Shown here: positions 36,043 to 46,301 of the stretch, piece by piece
Layout: the number at the start of each line of letters is the position of its first letter
Position numbering within the stretch: the first letter of the stretch is position 1
Source: an uncultured Eubacteriales bacterium
Lineage (GTDB): Bacteria > Bacillota > Clostridia > Lachnospirales > Lachnospiraceae
NCBI GenBank assembly: GCA_900545225.1
Contig: UQXZ01000009.1
Location: forward strand, 1-64,000
DNA length: 64,000 bases
Direction: 5' to 3'
Made by a program: the position numbers and the translations under genes
The notes under the pieces: model-generated
Database searches by the model: none
The model's input: the letters and a program-made list of their open reading frames with translations, nothing else
Told to the model about the DNA's origin: nothing

Positions 36043-39000
36043 ATGAAAAAATTAAAAAGAGTTATGCCTTTTATGTTGTCTGTGGTTGTAGTTTCTTCTA
36101 TGGCAGTTACACCGACTATAGCGCAAGGAACAAATGATGCGCCACAGAGCGTAGAAAGCGTTGAAGTTAGTGGGTTTATGACGGAAGTTATGGCATTAAA
36201 GTTTAACGATACAAATTGGATGAATGCAATTAAAAGTGTATCTGTAAATGAAAAAGAATATACGAAAGGAACGATTAATTCCTGGGAAAACAGTAAAGAC
36301 TTATGGGAAGTAGGTTCCGCTACAGGTGCATATGGTAGTTATACCGCTCTTAAACTTGTAAGTCCAAGTACATTCCCTGCTACAATAAAAATATCTGCTG
36401 ACGGTTATAAAGATCTGACATTAAAAATAACAAAAAATACATCTACATATCCTAATACATATGATACAACCGTGGTACCTAATGCAGAAGATGTAGAGAA
36501 AGTATATAGCGCAATAGTCAAAGCCACTGCAAATGGACAAGTAACTCTTAGTGCAGAAAAAGATCTTAAAGAAGGTGATAGCGTTACCATAACAACAACG
36601 CCAAATGCACATTATGAAACAGATGTTGTTACTGTAACTGGAGAAAGTGGAAATGTAATTGATGTTCAAAAGAATTCAGAAGGGATTTATAATTTTAAGA
36701 TGCCTGCTGAAAATGTAAATGTATCTGTCAAATTCAAAGAAAAGATTACAAAATTAAATGTGAATGATGTAAACATCAATAAAGATTTGTTTGGAAACAG
36801 TTGGGAACTTACATTTAAAAGTGCGGATGATTACATAAATTCAATCACGGATGTACAAGTAAACGGAACATCTTGGACAGAACAATCATACAATGTTTCA
36901 CAAGGCGGTCAATATTATGTAAATAAGAATGATAATAAATTAGTATTTTCTGCGAAAGATTTCAGCTCTAATCCGACAATTACTGTTTTAAAAAGTGGTG
37001 ACGTAGTTACAATTGCGGCTAAAGGATATGATAATCTGACATTTAAACTTGTTATAGATAAAAATGGCAACGCATTTTTGACAGAAGATGACGGAGAAGG
37101 AGACCCATACAACCTTCATGTAAAGATTGAAGGTTCATTTGAGGCGGCAATTAAAGGACAAAAGAATTACGATGGTATATCAAGTGCATCCGTAGGCGGA
37201 GCAACAGGCAATAAAAACAGTTCGGTTAAAGTGTATGGTGCTCTTGTAAATAAAGAAACAGAGCCTGCTGATAATGATTGGGAAGAACTTGACAATGCAA
37301 CTAAAATTAAATTAGATGGAAGTAAATGTAAAGTGAGTATAGTTCCGGACACGGCGAATGGAACTCCGGCAGACAGTGACAGCGGTATGAGAGGTGTTTA
37401 TACTACGATTAGTAGTGATCTTACACTTAATGGAACGCCAAAAGATCCTGGAACATATCTAATTTCAGTATCTATTACGGATGATCAGGGACGAACTGCT
37501 GTAAGTAATACATTACCATTTAAAGTTTATTCAGGAAATGAAGCACTTTCAGATCGCTTAAAAGAAGAGAATTTAAAGAAATACAGCAGTGGATTGTATG
37601 CATGGGACATTATGGAACCATGGGCGATTAAAAATTTCGGAAGCAATGTAAAAGGTGAAAAAGAGAGCGTGCGCGTGCCGAGGGGATTGGAAGTTTGGTT
37701 TGGCTCACACGAAAGCGGAACATATGGATATTTGGGATATGATTTGCCATGGAAAGATGTGGTAAACGGAAATATTCCTCAAACACTTTACATACCTGAC
37801 GGATGTAATCTTACATTGACAAATATGGAAATTCTCAGCAGTGTAAGAATTGTAGTTGAAAAGGGTGCTAAATTAACATTATCAGATTCAGTAATTCAAG
37901 GAATTGTAGATGTCAAAGACGGCGGAACATTTTCCATGAATTACGATGCATATAACAATAAATTTACTACAGGTTCTTCTATTTGCGGACAGTTGCGTTT
38001 GGAAGACGGTGCAATATTAGAAAATGCGGCTATTTATTCTCATGCAAATTATTTGGCAAACGGAAAACTGACAGATCGTAATACATCAGATCCTGTTGTG
38101 ACAGCAACGGGCAATACAACGGTTAAAGGTCAGGTATTCATAAATGGTGATGCTGATGGAGACGGAATAGGACAGACGGCACTTCAAATAAACGGAACAC
38201 TGAAATTGGAAGATGGATCTGTACTTACCGCAATAGGCGGAGAAGGGGTTATTAATGAAAATGCCGGTGGAACTGCAATCAATATTAAGAACGGAAAAAT
38301 TATAGGAAATGGAAAAATAGTTGCTATCGGTGGTAAAACATTATGGGGAGATGGTGGAAATGCCGTAACCGGTAACGGTACAATTGATGTTGCATCGGCT
38401 TTCGTTCAGGGAGCTACGGCAAGTGCAGCAAAAAAACGACAAGCAGGTCTTGCACTTGGAAATAATATTGAGGTTACAGCAAAAAATCTTCATGTTAAAA
38501 ATGGAGAGATAAGTGAAAAATACGGAGTGGATGACGCTTTAAGCGATTTGTATTGGAAAGTAGGAATCGATACGACACCTCCATTAGATAATTATATAAC
38601 ATCAGAAGTAAAAAACATACTTTCATTAGAAGGAACATTGGATAAAACTTATTATGGCAATGCTGTTAACAACCCTATTATTAAGGCCGGTGATAAGATA
38701 CTTACAGAAGGAAAAGATTATAAAATATCATTTAAAGATGTACATGGAAATGTACTATTGAAAGCTCCTGTAAAAGTAGGTACATATACGATAATTATTA
38801 ATGGACTTGGCGAATATTCAGGAATGACTCTGAGCAAGACATTTAATATTACAGAAAAATCAACTTACACGGATTTGCCAAAAAATAATGATCCATCAAA
38901 CTCTGAAAATATACTTGATAAGATAAATTCAGAAAAAAATAATTCGAATGATTATGCAAATAATATTAGTGCAAATAATAATACAAAAAAATCCGTAAGC

Positions 39001-39129
39001 GTTGTAAAGAATGATAATGCAGTTAAAACAGGGGATTATATGAATGTATTTCTTTGGATTATGCTTGCGATTATTTCGTGCGGAACACTTACGGGAATAT
39101 GTGTGAAGCAAATTAAACGAAAAAAATAA
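36043..39129 (+). CDS. Cell-wall anchored surface protein with hemoglobin-interacting domains
   Basis: The protein has 1028 residues. Domains in order: signal peptide (1-28); hemoglobin-interacting domain 1 (about 45-135, SVSVNEKEYT to ISADGYKDLTLKIT); a bacterial repeat domain (about 165-235, ending FKMPAENVNVSVKF); hemoglobin-interacting domain 2 (about 245-345, TDVQVNGTSW to IAAKGYDNLTFKL); an Ig-like region (350-500); a beta-helix-like stretch (about 520-850); an MBG-like Ig domain (about 865-940); an Asn/Ser-rich linker; and a sorting signal VKTGD (994-998) with a hydrophobic helix and KQIKRKK tail. It should sit on the wall and bind heme or hemoglobin. GGAGG precedes the ATG. Confidence 0.8.
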   Translation: MKKLKRVMPFMLSVVVVSSMAVTPTIAQGTNDAPQSVESVEVSGFMTEVMALKFNDTNWMNAIKSVSVNEKEYTKGTINSWENSKDLWEVGSATGAYGSYTALKLVSPSTFPATIKISADGYKDLTLKITKNTSTYPNTYDTTVVPNAEDVEKVYSAIVKATANGQVTLSAEKDLKEGDSVTITTTPNAHYETDVVTVTGESGNVIDVQKNSEGIYNFKMPAENVNVSVKFKEKITKLNVNDVNINKDLFGNSWELTFKSADDYINSITDVQVNGTSWTEQSYNVSQGGQYYVNKNDNKLVFSAKDFSSNPTITVLKSGDVVTIAAKGYDNLTFKLVIDKNGNAFLTEDDGEGDPYNLHVKIEGSFEAAIKGQKNYDGISSASVGGATGNKNSSVKVYGALVNKETEPADNDWEELDNATKIKLDGSKCKVSIVPDTANGTPADSDSGMRGVYTTISSDLTLNGTPKDPGTYLISVSITDDQGRTAVSNTLPFKVYSGNEALSDRLKEENLKKYSSGLYAWDIMEPWAIKNFGSNVKGEKESVRVPRGLEVWFGSHESGTYGYLGYDLPWKDVVNGNIPQTLYIPDGCNLTLTNMEILSSVRIVVEKGAKLTLSDSVIQGIVDVKDGGTFSMNYDAYNNKFTTGSSICGQLRLEDGAILENAAIYSHANYLANGKLTDRNTSDPVVTATGNTTVKGQVFINGDADGDGIGQTALQINGTLKLEDGSVLTAIGGEGVINENAGGTAINIKNGKIIGNGKIVAIGGKTLWGDGGNAVTGNGTIDVASAFVQGATASAAKKRQAGLALGNNIEVTAKNLHVKNGEISEKYGVDDALSDLYWKVGIDTTPPLDNYITSEVKNILSLEGTLDKTYYGNAVNNPIIKAGDKILTEGKDYKISFKDVHGNVLLKAPVKVGTYTIIINGLGEYSGMTLSKTFNITEKSTYTDLPKNNDPSNSENILDKINSEKNNSNDYANNISANNNTKKSVSVVKNDNAVKTGDYMNVFLWIMLAIISCGTLTGICVKQIKRKK

Positions 39130-39432
39130 ATATTTTTAAATCTACATTTCTTATAATGATACCTTCCATACTGTTCATGAAAGTATTATATTGCATTTAT
39201 TTAAATATCTAAAGTAAGAATATACAACAGCATCATATTTTAAGTATTTCATTTTTACAATAATACAATTATGTAACATATTATAATATACCCCCCCTTT
39301 CACCGGACTAATAAGGTGAAGGGGGGGGTAATCATATACTTCGTTGTGGTCATTGCATATACAAAAATATATTTTTATAATTAAAAACGTTAAAAGTAAA
39401 ATTATTTATATCTGCTTTACATATGAGACATA
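39130..39432. other. Intergenic stretch with a G/C-run hairpin
   Basis: This AT-rich gap between the surface protein and the convergent transporter gene holds, apart from the hairpin described separately, no coding frame or clear signal. Confidence 0.5.
39289..39330. repeat. Hairpin built on a C7 and a G8 run
   Basis: TA, seven C, TTTCACC (39289-39304) pairs with GGTGAA, eight G, TA (39315-39330) through 16 pairs, one of them G-T, around a 10-base loop. No T run follows on either strand. It may stop or slow transcripts of the convergent genes, or be a slippage-prone repeat. Confidence 0.7.
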
Positions 39433-39972
39433 TCACGCTGAAAATTTTATTATTCTTTTTAATAGTGGTGCTAAAGGAATTGCAATAACGGCTGCAACTG
39501 AAACCTGAATAATATTTCCGGGAATTGATCCAACAGGAGCAATCCAGTTACCGTAAAGAATCCCTTCAGCTATATAATATCCGCCAACCTTAATTCCGAT
39601 TGCAAGTAATATAGCCACAATTGCATTTAATACATAATTCTTAATAGGCTTCTTTTCAGCAAACATACCTACTACAAGTCCCATAAGACCTACGATTACG
39701 AAGGTAAATGGTGACCATAAAAGCCATCCGCTTGTAAGATCGAATAAAGCCATTCCGAAAGAACCGGCAATAGCGCCTGCCTTCCAGCCGAATACTAATG
39801 CGGCAACAAGCATTGGAACATTTCCAAGATGGATAAGTCCGCCGCTGCCGACAAATGGTAATCTGATATTTATAAGCCATGTGCAGACATATGTAAGAGC
39901 AATAAATATTGCATAAATGGCAATTGTTTTTGTCTTACTGCCTGCTGTTTTGGCATTTGAAACAGTGCTCAC
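39433..39972 (-). CDS. ECF transporter substrate-binding (S) component
   Basis: The 179-aa protein has about five to six membrane segments and matches the ECF S-component group with the GGLIHLGNVPMLVAALVFGW and AGAIAGSFGMALFDL stretches. Such proteins capture a vitamin and dock to a shared energising module (EcfA-A'-T) encoded elsewhere. The ligand cannot be read. The nearby flavin transferase makes a flavin or related vitamin tempting but unproven. The start used is GTG at 39972, after AAAAGGAG. A terminator-like hairpin lies in its leader. Confidence 0.8.
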   Translation of the reverse strand: MSTVSNAKTAGSKTKTIAIYAIFIALTYVCTWLINIRLPFVGSGGLIHLGNVPMLVAALVFGWKAGAIAGSFGMALFDLTSGWLLWSPFTFVIVGLMGLVVGMFAEKKPIKNYVLNAIVAILLAIGIKVGGYYIAEGILYGNWIAPVGSIPGNIIQVSVAAVIAIPLAPLLKRIIKFSA

Positions 39973-40021
39973 AATATTTCTCCTTTTAAATTAAAATTTA
40001 AAATTATTATATTTTGGAATA

Positions 40022-40068
40022 CAAAAAACAACAGTAAATATATTTATGGCATACATATAAACTGTTGT
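40022..40068 (-). promoter_or_regulatory. Attenuator-like hairpin in the S-component leader
   Basis: On the minus strand ACAACAGT and ACTGTTGT (40061-40068 and 40028-40035) form an 8-bp stem followed by TTTTT, inside the leader about 55 bases before the gene. TATTAT lies just upstream as a possible -10. This is the layout of an intrinsic terminator that would control reading into the transporter gene. Confidence 0.45.
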
Positions 40069-40195
40069 CGTGTATAATATTCCTATAATTTTGTATACAG
40101 TACTACAAAACAATGATAAAGTAAAGTGAAATACGCATTTTGATTAATATTTTTTAAAATAAAGACATATTTATATATAAAATAAGGAGTAAATT

Positions 40196-42247
40196 ATGTT
40201 TAATGAAGAAGAAGCATTTGTGTCACCTGATGCAGATGTATTTTGTGAGAGAGAGTATAAACCTTTCAAGCTTCATTCCGATTTTGCCCCTACGGGAGAC
40301 CAGCCACAGGCAATAGAAGAGCTGGTGGAAGGTTTCAAGGAAGGAAACCAGTTTGAAACACTTTTAGGTGTAACAGGCTCAGGTAAAACATTTACCATGG
40401 CAAATGTTATAGAGAAGCTTGGCAAACCCACACTTGTTATTGCTCATAATAAAACACTGGCGGCTCAGCTATATGGAGAATTAAAGCAGTTTTTTCCTGA
40501 AAATGCCGTTGAATATTTTGTCTCCTACTATGATTACTATCAGCCTGAAGCATATGTTCCGTCTTCAGATACATATATTGCAAAAGATTCGGCAATAAAT
40601 GATGAAATCGATAAGTTGAGACATTCTGCAACAGCGTCACTTTCTGAAAGAACTGATGTAATTATTGTAGCTTCCGTATCATGTATCTACGGTCTGGGTG
40701 CTCCAATCGATTATAAGAACATGACTGTGTCTCTAAGACCCGGAGATATCAGAGACAGGGATGACATTATAAGAAAGCTTATAGATATTCAGTACAACAG
40801 AAATGAGCAGGATTTCCACCGTGGTACATTCCGTGTACGTGGTGATGTTCTTGAAGTATTTCCTGCATCTTCATCTGATGATGCTATTAGAATTGAATTC
40901 TTTGGTGATGAAATTGACAGAATATCAGTATTCGACTCTCTTACAGGTGAAGTTAAGGGTGTTCTCACTCATACGGTTATTTTCCCTAATTCTCACTTTG
41001 TTGTTGACAATAACAAACAGGAAAAGGCTATTGAAGCAATTAAGGATGAGTTAAAGGAAAGAGTGCAGTATTTCAAGTCTGAAGATAAACTCCTTGAAGC
41101 GCAGAGAATAGAGGAACGTACTAACTTCGATATTGAAATGCTTGAAGAAACAGGCTTCTGTTCAGGTATTGAAAACTATTCGAGACACTTGGCAGGACGT
41201 AAGGCCGGAGAAGCTCCATATACACTTATTGACTACTTTCCAAAGGATTTCCTTATTATTGTCGATGAGTCACATATTACAATCCCTCAGATTGGCGGAA
41301 TGTATGCAGGTGACCGTTCTAGAAAAAATACTCTTGTGGATTATGGTTTCAGACTTCCAAGTGCACTTGATAACAGACCTTTAAGTTTTGAAGAATTTGA
41401 AAGCAAGATTTCCCAGATGCTTTTCGTATCTGCAACTCCTGCAAAATATGAAAGAGATCATGAAATCTTAAGAGCTGAGCAGGTAATCAGACCTACAGGC
41501 CTTCTTGATCCTAAGATAGATGTCAGACCTGTAAAGGGACAGATTGACGACCTTATTTCTGAGATTAATAAGGAAGTAGCAAAGAAGGGCAAGGTTCTTA
41601 TTACTACACTTACCAAGAAAATGGCGGAGGATTTAACTCTCTATCTTAAAGAAGTTGGCATAAGAGTTAATTATCTCCATGCGGATATTGATACTCTTGA
41701 GAGACAGAAAATCATCAGAGACATGCGATTAGACGCATTTGATGTTCTTATCGGTATCAACCTTTTAAGAGAAGGTCTCGATATCCCTGAAATCAGTCTT
41801 GTAGCAATTATTGATGCGGATAAGGAAGGTTTCCTTCGTACGGAAACTTCCCTTATTCAGACAATCGGACGTGCCGCGAGAAATGCTGAAGGACACGTTA
41901 TCATGTATGCGGATAAGATTACAGATTCAATGCAGAAGGCCATTGATGAGACAAACAGACGTAGAGGTATTCAGGAGAAATATAATGAAGAACATGGTAT
42001 TACTCCTCAGACAATTAAAAAGGCCGTTCGTGATCTTATAAGTATTACAAAGGCTGCTGATGCAGAGACTTCTACAAAGACAATCGAAAAGGATATGGAA
42101 TCCATGAATATCTCTGAGCTTAAGAAACTTAAGAGCAGTATTGAGAAAAATATGCATAAGGCCGCTGCAGAACTTAACTTCGAGGAAGCTGCAAGACTCA
42201 GAGACAGAATGATAGAAGTGAATAAGTATATTTATGATAATAAGTAA
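40196..42247 (+). CDS. uvrB: Excinuclease ABC subunit B
   Basis: The protein (683 aa) is the damage-checking helicase-like core of nucleotide excision repair. Walker A is GVTGSGKT (about 59-66). The beta-hairpin has [12 protein letters not shown] (about 112-123), and DESH and the C-terminal helicase motifs (GRAARN) follow. The last 35 residues form the UVR motif that binds UvrC. uvrA does not follow, so the genes are split here. AAGGAG lies 7 bases before the ATG. Confidence 0.96.
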   Translation: MFNEEEAFVSPDADVFCEREYKPFKLHSDFAPTGDQPQAIEELVEGFKEGNQFETLLGVTGSGKTFTMANVIEKLGKPTLVIAHNKTLAAQLYGELKQFFPENAVEYFVSYYDYYQPEAYVPSSDTYIAKDSAINDEIDKLRHSATASLSERTDVIIVASVSCIYGLGAPIDYKNMTVSLRPGDIRDRDDIIRKLIDIQYNRNEQDFHRGTFRVRGDVLEVFPASSSDDAIRIEFFGDEIDRISVFDSLTGEVKGVLTHTVIFPNSHFVVDNNKQEKAIEAIKDELKERVQYFKSEDKLLEAQRIEERTNFDIEMLEETGFCSGIENYSRHLAGRKAGEAPYTLIDYFPKDFLIIVDESHITIPQIGGMYAGDRSRKNTLVDYGFRLPSALDNRPLSFEEFESKISQMLFVSATPAKYERDHEILRAEQVIRPTGLLDPKIDVRPVKGQIDDLISEINKEVAKKGKVLITTLTKKMAEDLTLYLKEVGIRVNYLHADIDTLERQKIIRDMRLDAFDVLIGINLLREGLDIPEISLVAIIDADKEGFLRTETSLIQTIGRAARNAEGHVIMYADKITDSMQKAIDETNRRRGIQEKYNEEHGITPQTIKKAVRDLISITKAADAETSTKTIEKDMESMNISELKKLKSSIEKNMHKAAAELNFEEAARLRDRMIEVNKYIYDNK

Positions 42248-42345
42248 ATTAAATTACAATATGTAAATAATTATGCCTAATTTGTAACAAAATTATGTTA
42301 TGGATATAGTATAATGAATTCATTATTTATATTTGGAGGTTTCTC

Positions 42346-42648
42346 ATGGTTAAGCATATTGTTATGTGGAAACTGAAGGATGATATTCAGGCTATGGACA
42401 AAGAGCACATACTTGAAAACATGAAGACACATTTAGAGAACCTTAGAGACGAAGTAGAGGGTCTTGTGTCAATCAGTGTAAATATCTATCCACTCAGCAC
42501 ATCTACAGTTGATGTTATGTTAACTTCACTCCACATGGATGAAGAAGCACTTAAAGCATATGCAAATAATCCAAAGTATGTTGAAGTAGCAGAAATGTTT
42601 GTAAAGCCATACGTTTGCTCAAGAACATGTATGGATCACATTGTTTAA
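42346..42648 (+). CDS. Dabb-family (stress-responsive A/B barrel) protein
   Basis: The 100-aa protein starts MVKHIVMWKLKDD, the typical Dabb beginning, and ends YVCSRTCMDHIV. The fold is a dimeric alpha-beta barrel. Members range from stress proteins to small enzymes; no function can be assigned. GGAGG precedes the ATG, and TATAAT (near 42310) may belong to its promoter. It is monocistronic, ending in a terminator. Confidence 0.8.
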   Translation: MVKHIVMWKLKDDIQAMDKEHILENMKTHLENLRDEVEGLVSISVNIYPLSTSTVDVMLTSLHMDEEALKAYANNPKYVEVAEMFVKPYVCSRTCMDHIV

Positions 42649-42656
42649 TTTAAAAT

Positions 42657-42710
42657 AAAACTCCTGTCAGTTAAGTTGAGATTTACCCAATAAACCAACA
42701 GGAGTTTTTT
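42657..42710. terminator. Terminator between the Dabb gene and the malic enzyme gene
   Basis: AAAACTCCTGT (42657-42667) pairs with ACAGGAGTTTT, followed by more T. The loop is about 30 bases. Confidence 0.8.
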
Positions 42711-42786
42711 ATAACATTTAATTTTAATTCAAAATTAAAGTTAATCTTTATATTTATTCTTTAAATAATATATCAAATTTTTCCAA

Positions 42787-43956
42787 TTAAATTCTTGCAA
42801 CATTTGTCTTTCTTGCAGCTTCTGCAACAGCCTTAGCAACGGCCTTTCCAACTCTTTGATCAAATGCCTTAGGAATAATATAGTCAGCGTTAAGCTCTTC
42901 ATCTGAAACAAGTTCAGCAATAGCGTGAGCCGCTGCCATTTTCATTTCTTCATTTATTTCGCTTGCACGAACATCAAATGTTCCTCTGAAGATTCCAGGG
43001 AATGCAAGTACATTGTTAATCTGGTTAGGGAAATCACTTCTTCCTGTAGCGATAACCTTAGCTCCGCCGGCCTTAGCCTCATCAGGTAAGATTTCTGGAA
43101 CGGGGTTTGCACATGCGAATATAATTGCATCTTCGTTCATAGTCTTTACCATGTCTGCATTAAGTAATCCCGGAGCAGAAATTCCGATAAATACATCAGC
43201 ACCCTTGATAACATCTGAAAGGCTTCCTGACTCATTATCAGGATTTGTAATCTCAGCCATTTTTTCCTTAATAGAATTGAGATTTTCACGTCCCTTAACG
43301 ATAGCGCCGCTTCTGTCTGTCATAACAATATTTTTAAATCCTGCTGAAAGGAGAAGCTTAACGATGGCAATACCTGCAGCACCGGATCCTGAAGTTACAA
43401 TCTTAACATTCTTATCTTTTCCAACAACCTTTAAAGCATTTGTTAAGCCTGCTAATGTGATAATGGCAGTACCGTGCTGATCATCATGGAAAATAGGAAT
43501 GTCACATCTTTCCTTTAACTTTTCTTCGATTTCAAAGCAACGTGGAGCAGAAATATCTTCAAGGTTAATTCCACCAAATGAACCTGAGATATTTACAACT
43601 GTCTCAACGAATTCATCTACATCCTTTGTCTTTATGCAGAGAGGAAATGCATCAACTCCACCAAATTCCTTGAAAAGTACACATTTACCTTCCATAACAG
43701 GCATACCTGCCTCAGGACCGATATCTCCAAGACCAAGAACTGCAGTACCGTCTGTAATTACGGCACATAAGTTTCCTCTTCTTGTAAGATTATATGACTC
43801 ATTAATGTCATCCTTGATTGCGAGACAAGGCTCAGCAACACCAGGTGTGTATGCAAGAGCTAAGTCTGTTTCATTTTCAACCTTAACTCTTGAATTGATT
43901 TCTATTTTTCCCTGCTTTTCTCTATGTAATTTTAATGCTTCTTTAGCGTAATCCAT
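42787..43956 (-). CDS. NAD(P)-dependent malic enzyme
   Basis: The enzyme (389 aa) is the short bacterial form, which decarboxylates malate to pyruvate. LAYTPGVAEPC (about 30-40), GLGDIGPEAGMPVMEGK and the metal site FHDDQHGTA are intact. The NAD(P) motif is GSGAAGIA. The ATG at 43956 is preferred: GGAGG lies 6 bases before it, whereas the longer in-frame start at 44016 would add a poorly conserved 20-residue leader. It diverges from the helicase gene. Confidence 0.92.
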   Translation of the reverse strand: MDYAKEALKLHREKQGKIEINSRVKVENETDLALAYTPGVAEPCLAIKDDINESYNLTRRGNLCAVITDGTAVLGLGDIGPEAGMPVMEGKCVLFKEFGGVDAFPLCIKTKDVDEFVETVVNISGSFGGINLEDISAPRCFEIEEKLKERCDIPIFHDDQHGTAIITLAGLTNALKVVGKDKNVKIVTSGSGAAGIAIVKLLLSAGFKNIVMTDRSGAIVKGRENLNSIKEKMAEITNPDNESGSLSDVIKGADVFIGISAPGLLNADMVKTMNEDAIIFACANPVPEILPDEAKAGGAKVIATGRSDFPNQINNVLAFPGIFRGTFDVRASEINEEMKMAAAHAIAELVSDEELNADYIIPKAFDQRVGKAVAKAVAEAARKTNVARI

Positions 43957-44036
43957 GGTAATCCTCCAAATTAAATAACTGCTCATAATCTTAGTACATC
44001 CAAACATATAATTCAAATATTAAAAAAGGAGAAAAT

Positions 44037-46154
44037 ATGCCATTTTCAAATGAACAATTAAAGGCTATTCAACATATGTCAGGGCCTGCTCTTGTGCTGG
44101 CAGGACCTGGGAGTGGTAAAACCACGGTTTTAACGAAACGCGCAGCCAATCTTATCGAACATAATGTGAATCCTAAAAATATACTCATTATTACATTTAC
44201 AAAGAATTCCGCAAATGAAATGGAAGGCAGATTTATTGATAAATATTCAAATCAGAATGATGTCTTTGAGATACCGTCATTTTCTACAATTCATTCACTG
44301 GCCTGCAGGATAATTGGTAACTCGAAAATAAAATATGAAATCATAGATGAAAGAGAGCAGACAGAAATTCTGAATTATGTTTCAAAGGAAGCCAGAAAGA
44401 AAGACCTGGTTACTGTTACAGGAGATAAGTTCAACAAAATGATTCTAAGTGAAATATCTCATTATAATAATGTATTTAATGATGAGATGTTCAGCATTGA
44501 GAAATGTAAGAAGATATTAAGTAAGAAGTTTAATGATCATATCAGCTTAAAATCATCAGATAATACTGATCTCAAAGAAAACGCTAGAAATTTAAAGCTT
44601 TCTTTAAAAAATAGTTATTCAAATGAAACAACGGATTCATCCTGTTATATAAATGTATCAGATGCCAGCATTAACGATATAATTTTAATAAACTACAAAC
44701 CTGCCATCCTTACTTCATCCCAGTTTAACTTTATTTATAATATGTACACCAAAATCCTAAACCAAAGAAGACTTATTACATATGATGATATGGTGAAGTC
44801 CGCCATTAACATTTTGCAGAGTGACCATAGTGTACTAAGTAAGTTCAGGAAGGCGGCACATTTTACTCTCGTGGATGAATTTCAGGATACTGACCTAAGC
44901 CAGCTCTATCTGATCATGTTACTTCTTGGAAATGACAGGAATCTGTTTGCAGTGGGTGATGAGGATCAGAGTATTTATTCATTCAGGGGAGCAAATCCTG
45001 ATATTATGCTTAAGTTTAAAGACATTTTCCCGGGTGCATCCATATATCGTCTGGAAAATAATTACAGGTGTGCAGGTGAAATAGTAAATCTGTCATCTTC
45101 TCTAATCAGGAATAATGTTAACAGATATAAAAAGAAATTTATTGCGGTTCGTGAAGATAATGGAGATGTCAGTCTTATCAAGGCTGAGGACGAGAACAGT
45201 GAAGCGGTGGTCGTGTTTCAGTTTATTAAAGAGCTGATAAATGAAAATCATTCAGAAAACATAAATGAAAATGACAATCAAAGAAAAAGCAAAAATAAAA
45301 ACATCACTGCTGACACATCCGTATGTATCCTTGCCAGAACAAATCAGAGCTTAAAGCGCATTGCCAATCTGCTTATGGCTGAAAATATTGATTTCTATTT
45401 AAAGGATAGAATCGACAACATTTTCGAAAAGGATTTATTTAAAATTCTTATTATGTTTTTAAAGGCTTCAGTAGATTTTTACGACAGTGATTCATTTTAT
45501 ATAATTCTGTACATTGCAGATATTGGGATACGACCTAACTCGATTAATGGCAAGTCAGATGTATATTCCAACATGATTAGATATGCAGCGGGAGATGAGT
45601 TATTAATAAAGAAGATAAATGAATTCAGGGAGCAGATGGAGTTTATAGGGAGGTTGCCTGCAGCAGCGGCTATTATATTTGTAGAAAATCAGTTTAAGGT
45701 AAGCCGGTACATTTGCAGCAGGGATGAATATAAAAATATTAAGCCTGAGGATTTAAAGGAAGATATTTCTTTTCTAAGTAAATTATCATCTGGATTTTCT
45801 ACGGTTAAGGATTTCATGAAGTATATATCCGAATACGGCGAACATATGAAATCTTCATATGAAAAATCTGTTCAGGCAGTTAATAACAATCATGTAAATA
45901 TAACAATTTCAACAATTCATTCTTCCAAAGGCTTAGAATATGACTCCGTCTGGATAATGGGAGCAAATGAGGGAAGCATACCATCCAGAAAGGCACTGAC
46001 TCCGGGTGCAATAGAGGAGGAGAGAAGACTGTTTTATGTTGCAATAACAAGGGCTAAAAACACATTGTATATAAGCTTTCATAACAGAGAACGTGGTAAG
46101 ATTTGTAAATCATCCCGTTTTTTACAGGATATTAATATTCATATAAAAAATTAA
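44037..46154 (+). CDS. UvrD/PcrA-like superfamily 1 DNA helicase
   Basis: The protein (705 aa) has the SF1A motifs in order: Q motif FSNEQLKAIQ, Walker A GPGSGKTT (about 22-29), motif II VDEFQDTD (about 279), motif III VGDEDQSIYSFRGA, motif V TIHSSKGLEYDSVW and motif VI YVAITRAKNTLY. It unwinds DNA, probably in repair or recombination. It lacks the C-terminal extension of PcrA. An Asn/Glu/Lys-rich insert (about 400-423) breaks domain 2, likely a flexible loop. AAAAGGAG precedes the ATG. Confidence 0.9.
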   Translation: MPFSNEQLKAIQHMSGPALVLAGPGSGKTTVLTKRAANLIEHNVNPKNILIITFTKNSANEMEGRFIDKYSNQNDVFEIPSFSTIHSLACRIIGNSKIKYEIIDEREQTEILNYVSKEARKKDLVTVTGDKFNKMILSEISHYNNVFNDEMFSIEKCKKILSKKFNDHISLKSSDNTDLKENARNLKLSLKNSYSNETTDSSCYINVSDASINDIILINYKPAILTSSQFNFIYNMYTKILNQRRLITYDDMVKSAINILQSDHSVLSKFRKAAHFTLVDEFQDTDLSQLYLIMLLLGNDRNLFAVGDEDQSIYSFRGANPDIMLKFKDIFPGASIYRLENNYRCAGEIVNLSSSLIRNNVNRYKKKFIAVREDNGDVSLIKAEDENSEAVVVFQFIKELINENHSENINENDNQRKSKNKNITADTSVCILARTNQSLKRIANLLMAENIDFYLKDRIDNIFEKDLFKILIMFLKASVDFYDSDSFYIILYIADIGIRPNSINGKSDVYSNMIRYAAGDELLIKKINEFREQMEFIGRLPAAAAIIFVENQFKVSRYICSRDEYKNIKPEDLKEDISFLSKLSSGFSTVKDFMKYISEYGEHMKSSYEKSVQAVNNNHVNITISTIHSSKGLEYDSVWIMGANEGSIPSRKALTPGAIEEERRLFYVAITRAKNTLYISFHNRERGKICKSSRFLQDINIHIKN

Positions 46155-46301
46155 CTTGAAACTGTGTTAAATAAAGATTATATTATAACTAATATAATTT
46201 TATTAATTAAGTAGAGTGTTTAGATTATAAATCCATAAATTAGACTTTTTTAATTAGAATCTTATAATCCTTATCAATCGAACATAATTTGGAGGCTATG
46301 T

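Noticed and set aside
39656..39880. Cys/Arg-rich frame within the S-component gene.
   Set aside because: It is a shadow of the transporter gene; the real frame has clear membrane segments and a start signal.
43013..43951. Two plus-strand frames opposite the malic enzyme gene.
   Set aside because: They mirror codon positions of the real gene and show no domain or ribosome site.
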